DNA of 64,000 nt from Clostridium thermosuccinogenes (GTDB lineage: Bacteria > Bacillota > Clostridia > Acetivibrionales > DSM-5807). Of this stretch, positions 56,536-64,000 are shown one piece after another. Position 1 is the first letter of the stretch; the number at the start of each line of letters is the position of its first letter. Location of the stretch: the NCBI RefSeq assembly GCF_002896855.1, contig NZ_CP021850.1:3683665-3747664 (forward strand), read 5' to 3'. The notes beneath the pieces were generated by a model. The model did not search any database, was not told the origin of the DNA, and saw only the letters and a program-made list of their open reading frames with translations. The position numbers and the translations under genes are program-made.

Positions 56536-57033
56536 ATGTATTACCCCAAACCGGTTTCATATGAAAATAAAGGCACAAAAATTGCATCAGCTGTTATACG
56601 TGGTGGTCCTCTGGCGCCTAATATTTACGGAAGAGTGATATTTATGGATGTTCCCGGTGGCACCCAGGTATATGTCGATGTTTACGGGCTTCCTGAATAT
56701 AAGCCGGCAGAAGGAGAGAACCCACCCATAGGGCCTCATGGATTCCATATACACCAATATGGCAACTGCACTGTAGGCGACCCCGAGAACCCCTTCCAGG
56801 CAGCAGGCGACCACTGGAACCCTACCAACCAGCCCCATGGCAATCACGCCGGTGACTTACCGGTACTGTTTTCCAACCATGGCAGGGCTTTTATGTGCTT
56901 TTTTACCGACAAGTTCAAGGTTGCTGATGTCGTAGGCAAATCCGTAATTATACATCAAAATCCTGATGATTACCGTACACAGCCTGCCGGTGCATCTGGC
57001 AAACGCCTCGCCTGTGGGGTTATAATAAGATAA
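56536..57033 (+). CDS. sodC: Cu/Zn superoxide dismutase family protein without signal peptide
   Basis: A 165-residue SodC-fold protein. All metal ligands are present: His71 and His73 (HGFHIH), His93, His101, His104 and Asp107 (GDHWNPTNQPHGNHAGDLP), and His140 (IIHQNPDD). The structural cysteines Cys78 and Cys160 can form the family disulfide. Most bacterial SodC proteins are exported, but this one starts MYYPKPVSYENKG with no signal peptide. It carries a Pro-rich insert before the first His pair. Expected to dismutate superoxide; the place of action is open. It is a single gene with weak GGAGTG upstream. Confidence 0.93.
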   Translation: MYYPKPVSYENKGTKIASAVIRGGPLAPNIYGRVIFMDVPGGTQVYVDVYGLPEYKPAEGENPPIGPHGFHIHQYGNCTVGDPENPFQAAGDHWNPTNQPHGNHAGDLPVLFSNHGRAFMCFFTDKFKVADVVGKSVIIHQNPDDYRTQPAGASGKRLACGVIIR

Positions 57034-57229
57034 TATATAGGCGCAAGCTGACGGTTATGGAAAAATCCTCTATGGTTGTTTCAGTTATAGTCAAATAATA
57101 GATGGACGTAAGCTGCATCAATGAAAGCCGAGCTCATCAGATATTGATTCTGCCCGCACCGAGAATATCTCCTTACCACTCGCATCCCCTTTTGGGCAGC
57201 TTAGTCGGTACTGCAGTATCATTGCAGAA

Positions 57230-57269
57230 AAATCCTATATGAACGGTAATGAAGGTTCATATAGGATTT
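57230..57269. terminator. Bidirectional terminator between sodC and the ADP-ribosylglycohydrolase gene
   Basis: AAATCCTATATGAAC and GTTCATATAGGATTT form a 15-bp perfect stem, followed by CTATATTTT. The 400-base gap around it has no other feature I can support. Confidence 0.85.
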
Positions 57270-57436
57270 CTATATTTTAAAGCTCATCTATATTGCAATC
57301 CACACTGTAAATTCCTCAGCACAATTATCTTTCCCCGGCAGAATCATCCCATGTTCCAAAAGCAATTTATGAACAGCTAAATCTTTGCATTCTCTTGTAT
57401 ATGAGTACACTGCCAAATGAGAACACTGCCGGCTCT

Positions 57437-59575
57437 TTATCCCTGGGAAGCGATTTTTCCTATCTTGAAATCCTTATAATGGCAGTGACTTCCCTTCCAC
57501 AACGAAGCCCCTATCTGTCCGCGGAGATATGGATTTTGGCCGTCGGTGTAATCCATGAGAAGCCTGCCGCTTTCGAAAACTTTAATATTCGCTCCCCTCA
57601 ACTCTACTTTAAAGGTATATTCGCCCTTTAAGCTCCATTCGCAGGGTACCTCCTGGAGAATCCTGTAGCCGTTTTCATTTTTGTAGAGCACCAGTTTCCC
57701 GCCGGAAGCCAACCCCAGAGCATATGAACGGATTGCTCCCTGCACACGGAAATTTATATTGTGGAATTCTCCCAGCCGGGGGATCATTGTGGCTTCAAAG
57801 CTGTAGTCCTTCCAACAGAAGTTTCCGGTATAAGCCTCGCCATAATCGCTGCAGCTTCCGCTCAACTCTCCGTCTTCCAGCTTCCATATTCCTTTAAGGT
57901 ATGTGAACTGGCTGACTTCTTTCTTCTGAGCATTCCAAGCTTCCATCCGTTCCCTCGTAAAATCTATGGAATAATCAGGCTCGCCGGTAAAGTCAAAATC
58001 ATCCAGATACGCTATGAACGTAGAACTCTCTCCACCGGCAGGCATAAATTTTACTCCCCCTTCGCTTATGCAAACACCGTCCAGCTTAGGAATATCATAT
58101 GCCAACTCCGCCCATTCGCCTTTTTTCAGCAGAGTTTTCCCGGATTCATAGACTTTTCCGCTGTTTAAATCCTTTACATACAGCCAGGCCTTCACTTCCA
58201 TCCTGGAGTCTTCAGGGACCATCACACTGCCTTTTATTGTCTGGCCTGGATAGAGGACCGGCGAGAAAGATGGTTCATAGCGGCTGTCACTGAAATCCCC
58301 ATGTCTGTAATAGGTTTGGTAATATACGCTGACTTCACCGGTGCCGGGCATCCACCTTGCGGCCACTTTCAATGCCCCCTTACCGCTGTGGGCATGTTCG
58401 TTCGTATGGGCCAGCATCAAGTCCGGATTCCCTCCCATATTGGACGATATCCGGAAGCTGTGGGTGGAGCCGGGCAGTTCAAAATTGAACCTGGCTGCTT
58501 TTCCTGCAATAATATCCTTAACTTCAGCCGGCGGCTCCTCCCCGGCTATCTTGTATCCGAAACCTGCCAGGTAAACCGCAAACTGAGGTATGTCCAGTAT
58601 ATTAAGGCTTCCAATTACGCTGGAGCAGATGAGCAGATCGTTGACAGGTTTTCTCCATTTGAAGTCAATGCCTGAAAGCCCGTTTCTTACACCCATGATT
58701 GTTCCCACATTGGCAACATTGCAGTCGGTGTCCCAGCCGCACATATTGCATATGTTGATGGCTTTTGAGAAATCCCCTTCACTATACAGCAATGAAATTA
58801 TTATCACGGCGGAATTGGGGATGATATGGCACGCCCCTGGGTATTTGTCGTATCCGTAATTCTCTTTGACAAATCGGAAGCAGTCCCTCCAATTGCAGGG
58901 ATATCTGTCATAGAATCTTATGACATCCCTGGCCATGCGTACATATTCGCAATCCTCCGGTATCACGGACAGACCTGCTTCAATGATCTTCCTTATGTCC
59001 TGCTCCACAAAGGCAGCGCTTATGCACGCCGCTATGAACATTCCCCCGTATTTGCCGTTTCCGTCATGGGACACGCTGGCCGCCTTCTCGGCATATTCGG
59101 CTGCAAGCTTGTAATCGCCGGGCACCACCAGTCCCCATGTATCAATAAATATCTGACCGCCGATCTGTTCCGCCACATCCTCTCCATTCTGCTCTATGGA
59201 ACCGGAACGGGGCGCCATGATTCCGTTCCTCAGATTCAGGTATGCCGTGTGCTCTGTTGATATGCCATAGCCACCCCACCATAAGAAGCTATGCTCATAA
59301 GGCACATAATTCAGCCAGGTAAGCCCTATCTGTTCAGCTGTCAAATCCCTTGTGTGAGTATAGTCTTCAAGGGCTCTTATGAAAAACATCGACCCATTGG
59401 TATCATCATCGGCAGCAAAGTTCTTGAATGTAAAAAGATAATCTTCGATTTCACCATAGACCTTTTTTATGTCTTCATACGTCCATCCTTCAATATTTGA
59501 GCCATGGCGGACCCCAATAACCTTCCCCAGCAGCCCGGCATATACCTTTTCCAGATAATCCTGTGGAACCTTCAT
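57437..59575 (-). CDS. ADP-ribosylglycohydrolase-family protein with C-terminal beta-rich domains
   Basis: A 712-residue protein. The first about 330 residues form an ADP-ribosylglycohydrolase (DraG-like) domain with metal motifs DDDT at 56-59 (FAADDDTNGSM) and WDTDCN at 281-286 (CGWDTDCNVANVGTIMG). The middle (about 380-550) looks like a beta-sandwich carbohydrate-binding domain. The last about 140 residues resemble LamG/DUF1080-type sandwich domains (FCWKDYSFEATMIPRLGEFHNINFRVQG to the end). There is no signal peptide. In a sugar gene neighbourhood it more likely cleaves an N- or O-glycoside than ADP-ribosyl protein. ATG 59575 follows AAAGGAG. Confidence 0.85.
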   Translation of the reverse strand: MKVPQDYLEKVYAGLLGKVIGVRHGSNIEGWTYEDIKKVYGEIEDYLFTFKNFAADDDTNGSMFFIRALEDYTHTRDLTAEQIGLTWLNYVPYEHSFLWWGGYGISTEHTAYLNLRNGIMAPRSGSIEQNGEDVAEQIGGQIFIDTWGLVVPGDYKLAAEYAEKAASVSHDGNGKYGGMFIAACISAAFVEQDIRKIIEAGLSVIPEDCEYVRMARDVIRFYDRYPCNWRDCFRFVKENYGYDKYPGACHIIPNSAVIIISLLYSEGDFSKAINICNMCGWDTDCNVANVGTIMGVRNGLSGIDFKWRKPVNDLLICSSVIGSLNILDIPQFAVYLAGFGYKIAGEEPPAEVKDIIAGKAARFNFELPGSTHSFRISSNMGGNPDLMLAHTNEHAHSGKGALKVAARWMPGTGEVSVYYQTYYRHGDFSDSRYEPSFSPVLYPGQTIKGSVMVPEDSRMEVKAWLYVKDLNSGKVYESGKTLLKKGEWAELAYDIPKLDGVCISEGGVKFMPAGGESSTFIAYLDDFDFTGEPDYSIDFTRERMEAWNAQKKEVSQFTYLKGIWKLEDGELSGSCSDYGEAYTGNFCWKDYSFEATMIPRLGEFHNINFRVQGAIRSYALGLASGGKLVLYKNENGYRILQEVPCEWSLKGEYTFKVELRGANIKVFESGRLLMDYTDGQNPYLRGQIGASLWKGSHCHYKDFKIGKIASQG

Positions 59576-59708
59576 AATAGACAACACTCCTTTGCAGTGC
59601 TTAAAGCACTTGAATTTAGATGATTTACCCCTATAATACGGAAATAAGCACTAGAACCCATGTCATGTCCAATCAGATCAGCAGCTTCAAAGCATATAGT
59701 TCTCTGCC

Positions 59709-59767
59709 GCATATATTCCCTATATATGCTTCGGAAAGAGTTTATGCTTTTCCCATCCCTTTGTCAA
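59709..59767 (-). promoter_or_regulatory. Promoter and palindrome upstream of the glycohydrolase gene
   Basis: TTGACA (59767-59762), 17 bases, TAAACT (59744-59739) on the minus strand. The perfect dyad GCATATAT-5-ATATATGC (59709-59729) covers about +3 to +23, a typical repressor place. The regulator is not known; the GntR gene starts 120 bases away in the other direction. Confidence 0.6.
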
Positions 59768-59885
59768 GTACCCATACAGGATATAACGCTTCAAAAACAG
59801 AGCATGGCCTTTATTTGGGAAGGTTGACTTTTAGCAGGGTGTAAATTAAAATTATTGTAAACATCACAACAAAAAGGTGGATTTA

Positions 59886-60620
59886 ATGTATATAGACAAA
59901 AAGAGCCCTATACCTGCTTATTATCAATTAAAGAAGATCCTTCTGGAAAAAATAAAAAGCGGCGAATATGCCGCTGGAAGTCTCATTCCATCAGAGCGCG
60001 AGCTTTGCGAAACCTTGGGGATCAGCCGCATGACCGTGCGCCAGGCTTTAAACCAGCTTGTTTCAGAGGGTATCCTGTACCGGGAAAAAGGCAGGGGAAC
60101 TTTTGTCTCCAAAGCAAAACTTGAGCAGAGAAATCTGATGAGCTTCTCAGAAATGGCCCGGGAAAAGGGTCTTGAGCCTATTACAAAGGTTCTTCACTTC
60201 AGCATGGGAAATATCATACAAGATATATGTGATGTGCTGGATTTGGGTGAAAATGAAACCGTGTACCATATAAAAAGATTAAGGCTCGTCGGCAGCGTTC
60301 CCGTCGGCATAGAAGAGAGCTACATACCACAGAAGTATTGCCCTGGGCTGGACAGGTATGATCTTACCACATCCCTTTACCGCTTGATGAAAGATGAGTA
60401 TCAGCATGCCATAAGCTATGCCGATAATGTTATTGAAGCGGCAAAAGCGACAAAGGAAGAAAAGGAGCTGCTGGAAATCACCGAAAGCAAACCTGTTTTG
60501 AAAATTGTAAGCGTGAATTTCACAGAATCGGGATTAAAGCTGCTGTACGAAAGATCCGTATACCGCTCCGATGAGTACAAGTATAGCGTCCGGGTGTATG
60601 GCAACAGGGATACTGACTAG
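59886..60620 (+). CDS. GntR-family regulator, HutC/UTRA (NagR-like) subfamily
   Basis: A 244-residue regulator. The winged helix is PIPAYYQLKKILLEKIKSGEYAAGSLIPSERELCETLGISRMTVRQALNQLVSEGILYREKGRGTFVS, nearly identical in layout to NagR/DasR. The UTRA ligand domain follows (ETVYHIKRLRLVGSVPVGIEESYIP, SKPVLKIVSVNFTESGLKLLYERSVYRSDEYKY). Members sense phosphorylated amino sugars or other sugar acids. It lies just upstream of a SIS-domain isomerase whose promoter has two HutC-type sites. ATG 59886 follows AAAAGGTGG; a GTG three codons earlier overlaps that site. Confidence 0.93.
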   Translation: MYIDKKSPIPAYYQLKKILLEKIKSGEYAAGSLIPSERELCETLGISRMTVRQALNQLVSEGILYREKGRGTFVSKAKLEQRNLMSFSEMAREKGLEPITKVLHFSMGNIIQDICDVLDLGENETVYHIKRLRLVGSVPVGIEESYIPQKYCPGLDRYDLTTSLYRLMKDEYQHAISYADNVIEAAKATKEEKELLEITESKPVLKIVSVNFTESGLKLLYERSVYRSDEYKYSVRVYGNRDTD

Positions 60621-60691
60621 CATAAGCCTTGATATACACACACCGGCATGGTTTTATAATATTTAATCCCTTTAATAATTGTTTATATTTG

Positions 60692-60772
60692 TTGACTTTA
60701 GAATGCTCTTGGCATAGAATATAATATAGGTGGTATATACATCTATACATATATATAGCGGTCTGTCTATAC
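60692..60772 (+). promoter_or_regulatory. Promoter with two HutC-type operators before the SIS gene
   Basis: TTGACT (60692-60697), 17 bases, TAGAAT (60715-60720). Downstream of the start point, GTATATAC (60733-60740) and GTCTATAC (60765-60772) both fit the GT-N-TA-N-AC pattern of HutC-subfamily GntR proteins. The centres are 32 bp apart, about three helix turns. Confidence 0.7.
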
Positions 60773-60951
60773 CAACTGGCATGGAAGCACACAAAAGAGA
60801 CACTGCCAGAGCAATTTTCTCCTTCCAGGCCGGACTGTCCCCCTGCATCATGGCTAAACAGTCTGATGAACAGGCAAGCCTGAAGAGAATTTGCTTCTTT
60901 ACTGTATAATCTTTCATCTCTGTATAAAAAATAACTTAGGAGGTATTAATT

Positions 60952-61989
60952 ATGGTTAAAATGTGGGAAGAAATTTGCGAACAACCGGCAGCATTGAAAA
61001 GATGCCTTGAGACCAACAGAGAAGTGATAAATATGCTTGTGGAAGCTTTGGACTCCCATGATATCAGCTCTGTGGTTATCGCAGCCAGAGGTACTTCGGA
61101 CCACGCCGGCATATATGGCAAATATGTTATTGAAAGCACTCTCGGAATACCTGTGGCACTGGCAGCACCTTCAGTAGTCACTGTATACGGAAAAAGCCTT
61201 AAGCTCAAAAACAGCCTCGTCATCGGGATTTCCCAGTCAGGCAAGGCAGCCGATGTTCTGGAGATAATAAGGGAAGGCAACAAACAAGGTGCAATAACTG
61301 TAGCCATAACCAACTTTAACGATTCTCCTCTGGCTAATGAAGCAAGCTATCATCTGTATACCGATGCAGGCCTGGAAAAGAGCGTTGCCGCCACCAAGAC
61401 CTTTACCACCCAGATGTATCTTTTAGCCAATCTGGCAGCCGTATGGGCAAAGGATGCCGATATGCAGCAGCAGCTCTCAAAAGTGCCTGATTTGGTATCA
61501 AAGACTCTGGAGCTTTCAGATGTTATCAAGGAAAAAGTACAAAGATACCGCTATATGAATGAGTGTTTTGTCCTGGCAAGGGGTATGAACTATTCCATAG
61601 CAATGGAGACTGCATTAAAAATACAGGAAACCTGCTATATAAGGGCAAGGGCATACGCTGTATCCGATTTTCACCACGGTCCCTTTGCTATGATCGATAA
61701 GGATATGCCTGTAATTTTACTGGCTCCCGAAGGACCTTCCTTGAAAGACAATGAGGAAATGATCCATAAATTGAAGGATGCAGGAGCGGAACTCGTGATA
61801 TTCTCCGATAAAGATGAGATCCTGGAGCTGGGAACGACCTCTTTTAGAATACCAAAAGCCGGCAGCGATCTGTTGTCGCCGTTCTGCAACGCAGTTGTGG
61901 CGCAGATGTTTGCCTGCAACCTGTCCCTCGCCAGAGGACTTAATCCTGACAGCCCAAGGGGATTAAGCAAGGTTACGATAACAAAATAG
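60952..61989 (+). CDS. Double-SIS-domain sugar-phosphate isomerase/deaminase
   Basis: A 345-residue protein made of two SIS domains, like the isomerase half of GlmS without its glutaminase part. Substrate-loop motifs are AARGTSDHAGIYGKYVIE, GISQSGKAADVLE and SVAATKTFTTQ. The C-terminus is NPDSPRGLSKVTITK, close to the GlmS tail. Such stand-alone forms act as glucosamine-6-phosphate deaminases (NagB-II), AgaS-type isomerases or fructosamine deglycases. AGGAGG precedes the ATG. Next to a NagR-like regulator, amino-sugar phosphate is the best substrate guess. Confidence 0.9.
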   Translation: MVKMWEEICEQPAALKRCLETNREVINMLVEALDSHDISSVVIAARGTSDHAGIYGKYVIESTLGIPVALAAPSVVTVYGKSLKLKNSLVIGISQSGKAADVLEIIREGNKQGAITVAITNFNDSPLANEASYHLYTDAGLEKSVAATKTFTTQMYLLANLAAVWAKDADMQQQLSKVPDLVSKTLELSDVIKEKVQRYRYMNECFVLARGMNYSIAMETALKIQETCYIRARAYAVSDFHHGPFAMIDKDMPVILLAPEGPSLKDNEEMIHKLKDAGAELVIFSDKDEILELGTTSFRIPKAGSDLLSPFCNAVVAQMFACNLSLARGLNPDSPRGLSKVTITK

Positions 61990-62039
61990 ATCCCATCCCG
62001 TCGATGATATGCTGTCCTTTTAACAGCATGAGCGAAAAC

Positions 62040-62069
62040 AAAAAGTGGCAATCAAAATTGCCACTTTTT
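62040..62069. terminator. Bidirectional terminator between SIS gene and binding protein gene
   Basis: AAAAAGTGGCAAT-CAAA-ATTGCCACTTTTT, 13-bp stem with A/T runs on both sides. Confidence 0.9.
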
Positions 62070-62126
62070 GCATGAGTAAAATACTCATCACCCGCTATAC
62101 GCTATTTATTGTCCGTCCATTATTTA

Positions 62127-63632
62127 TTATTTTGCGTTTTTAAGAAATTCGTCAAACTGCCTCTGAGCTTCTTTCTGTATTTCACGTATACCGGCAGCTT
62201 CCAGCTCTGACATCATTTTCGGCACTTCTACTTCCGGGTCAATGGTACCGGTAATTAATCCGGTCCAATACTTATCCTTGATAACTTTACATGCTGCGAC
62301 CTGTGTTTCAACCGGTGTGATATCAAAGGAGAATCCTATGGTATTTGTGGCTTTGAGATTTTCATAGCCTTTGAAAATAACTTCCCACATTTTAGGATCT
62401 ACATCGACCCCGTCTGCTGCTTCAACAGAGCTCAAGGAGTAGGAGCCTTGTGAGAATGCCCACGGTCCGTAATTGTTTTTCCCTTTTTCAGTACGTTTGA
62501 CCAGTCCGTCTTCAGTATAGTTGAAGTGTATACCCTCAACTCCATAACGCAGTATATCGCGGTATTGCTTGTTGGTATTTACCAGCTCCTGATATTTCAA
62601 AGCAAGATCTATGTGCTTCGAATTGGCGTTGATGGCATTCATAGAGCCACGGATTGATGCAGTAGAAAGATAAGGTCCGCTGTATTTGGATATCAACTGA
62701 GTATAACCATCACCGGAGCTCCAGATTGCGTCGGCTCCATAGAATCCTTGTCCGTTTTTAACTGCAGAGTAAATGAAAGATTCTTCAGTGGTAGCGGCAT
62801 CAGGATTTATATAACCAGCCTTATACCATTTGCGCAGTAAAACAAAACGGTTATAGAGGTCAGGATGTTCAGCGGTTATCACGATCTTGTTCTGATCTGC
62901 GGTTCCCACTGCCGAATATGGAATACCAAGCATCACATCGCGGTTTATCATGTCATAGTCGGAATCCACTCCGGAAAATCCGCCCTTGTTCAGCTTTAAT
63001 GGATACTGAGCGTCCTTTGCTTCCGGAACGCCATCTTCATAAGCCTTCTTGGCAGCTTCCAGGTACTTTTCCACATCTGCAAATTTCATCGTATCAGGTA
63101 CCTGCATGCCCAGTGTATCAACAAACAGTTTCTTGTCAAAACGCCAGAATATTTCAGCTGCGTAGTCTTTCTTTACCGGTATGGCCATTATCTTGCCGTT
63201 AACCTTTGCACCTTCCCAGACTATTTCAGGCATGGTGGCATACAAATCCGGAGTCAAAGTCTTGACCTTTTCAGTAATGTCTGCAAAATAACCGGCCTGA
63301 GCCTGAACAGCGAAATTGTTGAACCACTCGCAGGTGAAAACCATATCCCATTTTTCACCGGAAGAAAGGGCCAACATGGTTTTGTCATTGTCATAATACA
63401 ACGTCTTTACCTTGACATTTAGTTTCTCAACAGAAATTTCATTGAGTTTCTCTTCTACTATCGCTTGATCTACCGGAACCTGGCCAGGATCCCCCATTAT
63501 CCAGATCAGTTCCACCGGTTTGTCGGAAGTGTTCTTATTATCGCCCGTTGGCGTTTTTGAACCGGAGCATCCGAATAAAGCGGATATGGCTATAATCGTA
63601 ACCAGCAGCAATGCAAAAGGCTTTCTCTTCAT
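62127..63632 (-). CDS. LplA-like extracellular solute-binding lipoprotein
   Basis: Sugar-binding receptor of an ABC importer. The 501-residue product has a signal peptide and lipobox (ALFGCSGS, Cys at residue about 22). The long family 1-type binding protein that follows resembles LplA of Bacillus (DUF3502-like C-terminus, IGFSFDITPVETQVAACKVIKDKYWTGLITGTIDPEVEVPKMMSELEAAGIREIQKEAQRQFDEF). These proteins bind complex oligosaccharides. AAGGAGG precedes the ATG. It is 72 bases downstream of the permease gene, the usual order permease-permease-binding protein. The ligand is unknown. Confidence 0.93.
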   Translation of the reverse strand: MKRKPFALLLVTIIAISALFGCSGSKTPTGDNKNTSDKPVELIWIMGDPGQVPVDQAIVEEKLNEISVEKLNVKVKTLYYDNDKTMLALSSGEKWDMVFTCEWFNNFAVQAQAGYFADITEKVKTLTPDLYATMPEIVWEGAKVNGKIMAIPVKKDYAAEIFWRFDKKLFVDTLGMQVPDTMKFADVEKYLEAAKKAYEDGVPEAKDAQYPLKLNKGGFSGVDSDYDMINRDVMLGIPYSAVGTADQNKIVITAEHPDLYNRFVLLRKWYKAGYINPDAATTEESFIYSAVKNGQGFYGADAIWSSGDGYTQLISKYSGPYLSTASIRGSMNAINANSKHIDLALKYQELVNTNKQYRDILRYGVEGIHFNYTEDGLVKRTEKGKNNYGPWAFSQGSYSLSSVEAADGVDVDPKMWEVIFKGYENLKATNTIGFSFDITPVETQVAACKVIKDKYWTGLITGTIDPEVEVPKMMSELEAAGIREIQKEAQRQFDEFLKNAK

Positions 63633-63704
63633 GATAATCCTCCTTAATATTTTTATTTATCCATCGGCTGAAAGCCGTATTGAATACTATAATTAACCGC
63701 TCTG

Positions 63705-64000
63705 TCAACCTTTGACTGATCCGATGGTGAGGCCGCTGATGAAATATTTCTGGAAGAACGGGTAAGACATCGTGATGGGCAGCACTACCACCACCACTAT
63801 TGCCATTCTTACGGTTTCCGACGGTATATTTGCAAGGGATTCACCCGCCATCATATATTGTGCATTGCGAATCAGGTTTTGAATATTTTGCTCAATATCG
63901 ACCAAAATATACTGCAGAGTGTACATATGGGCATGGTCGGACTGAATGTACAACATGGGAGTAAACCAGTCATTCCAGTATGCAAAGGATAAAAACAGTC
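63705..64000 (-). CDS. Carbohydrate ABC permease (YtcP/LplC type), 5' part outside the window
   Basis: Only the last about 98 residues are visible; the frame stays open past base 64000. It reads LFLSFAYWNDWFTPMLYIQSDHAHMYTLQ, then a segment IPSETVRMAIVVVVVLPITMSYPFFQKYFISGLTIGSVKG at the end. This tail, with the last helix and YPFFQKYFxxGLxxGSVKG, is diagnostic for the second permease of LplABC/YtcP-type sugar importers. It would form the membrane channel with a partner permease upstream and serve the binding protein downstream. The ATPase is probably a shared MsmX-like protein elsewhere. Confidence 0.92.
   Translation of the reverse strand, partial: LFLSFAYWNDWFTPMLYIQSDHAHMYTLQYILVDIEQNIQNLIRNAQYMMAGESLANIPSETVRMAIVVVVVLPITMSYPFFQKYFISGLTIGSVKG

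Overview
The window looks like chromosomal DNA from an anaerobic, low-to-moderate GC member of the Clostridia (Firmicutes). Pointers are strong AGGAGG-type ribosome binding sites, a T-box in front of valS, an FMN riboswitch in front of ribU, ECF transporter S components, a Pho box of Bacillus/Clostridium type, a candidate DinR/LexA box, a Re-type citrate synthase and a YerC-type TrpR-like regulator. The species cannot be named from the sequence alone. There is no prophage, integrase, complete insertion sequence or CRISPR array; most coding capacity is housekeeping.

Layout. 1-7.7 kb: 3' part of nadE, then a T-box-controlled unit (81-aa membrane protein plus valS), a solitary argJ, cheW and a small amidase-domain protein. 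7.8-15.6 kb: a repeat-rich spacer, then the phosphate regulon pstS-pstC-pstA-pstB-phoU-phoP-phoR behind a three-repeat Pho box. 15.8-23.9 kb: clpE-like ATPase, uvrA, an acyl-CoA synthetase and a small zinc-ribbon protein whose Shine-Dalgarno is buried in a hairpin. 24-28.2 kb: metY with an Rrf2/CymR-like regulator, rsuA-type pseudouridine synthase and rsmF-type methyltransferase. 28.5-33.3 kb: tRNA-Glu(CTC), an FCD-type GntR regulator, aconitase and Re-citrate synthase, whose consensus promoter is covered by a perfect 38-bp palindrome. 33.4-39.3 kb: a chemoreceptor, an MBL hydrolase, two divergent ECF S components (one behind an operator-like site, the other, ribU, behind an FMN riboswitch) and an aldo/keto reductase. 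39.4-44.8 kb: aspartate kinase, homoserine dehydrogenase and an ACT-domain protein as one unit, a CxxC-less HMA protein, and thrC. 45.1-53.5 kb: patatin-like lipase, TPR membrane protein, folC, a 39-bp tandem repeat array, secA, DUF5317 protein, an unknown membrane protein and YerC. 54.5-64 kb: a carbohydrate region with uxaC, a cytoplasmic-type Cu/Zn SOD, an ADP-ribosylglycohydrolase-family protein with C-terminal beta-rich domains, a UTRA-type GntR regulator, a double-SIS sugar-phosphate isomerase/deaminase, and an LplA-like solute-binding lipoprotein with its permease running off the end.

How the parts work together. PstSCAB takes up phosphate, PhoU links transporter status to PhoR, and PhoP would act at the Pho box. 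Re-citrate synthase and aconitase supply isocitrate for glutamate synthesis, with the adjacent GntR the obvious candidate for binding the palindrome. The aspartate-family genes make threonine. In the last region the GntR, SIS enzyme, binding protein and hydrolase look like one amino-sugar or glycoside uptake and breakdown module.

The least explained material is non-coding: a 253-bp element with 18-bp perfect terminal inverted repeats and four relatives elsewhere in the window, two 39-bp-period tandem arrays, a candidate small RNA with its own terminator near 42.7 kb, and several promoter-embedded dyads whose regulators are unknown.
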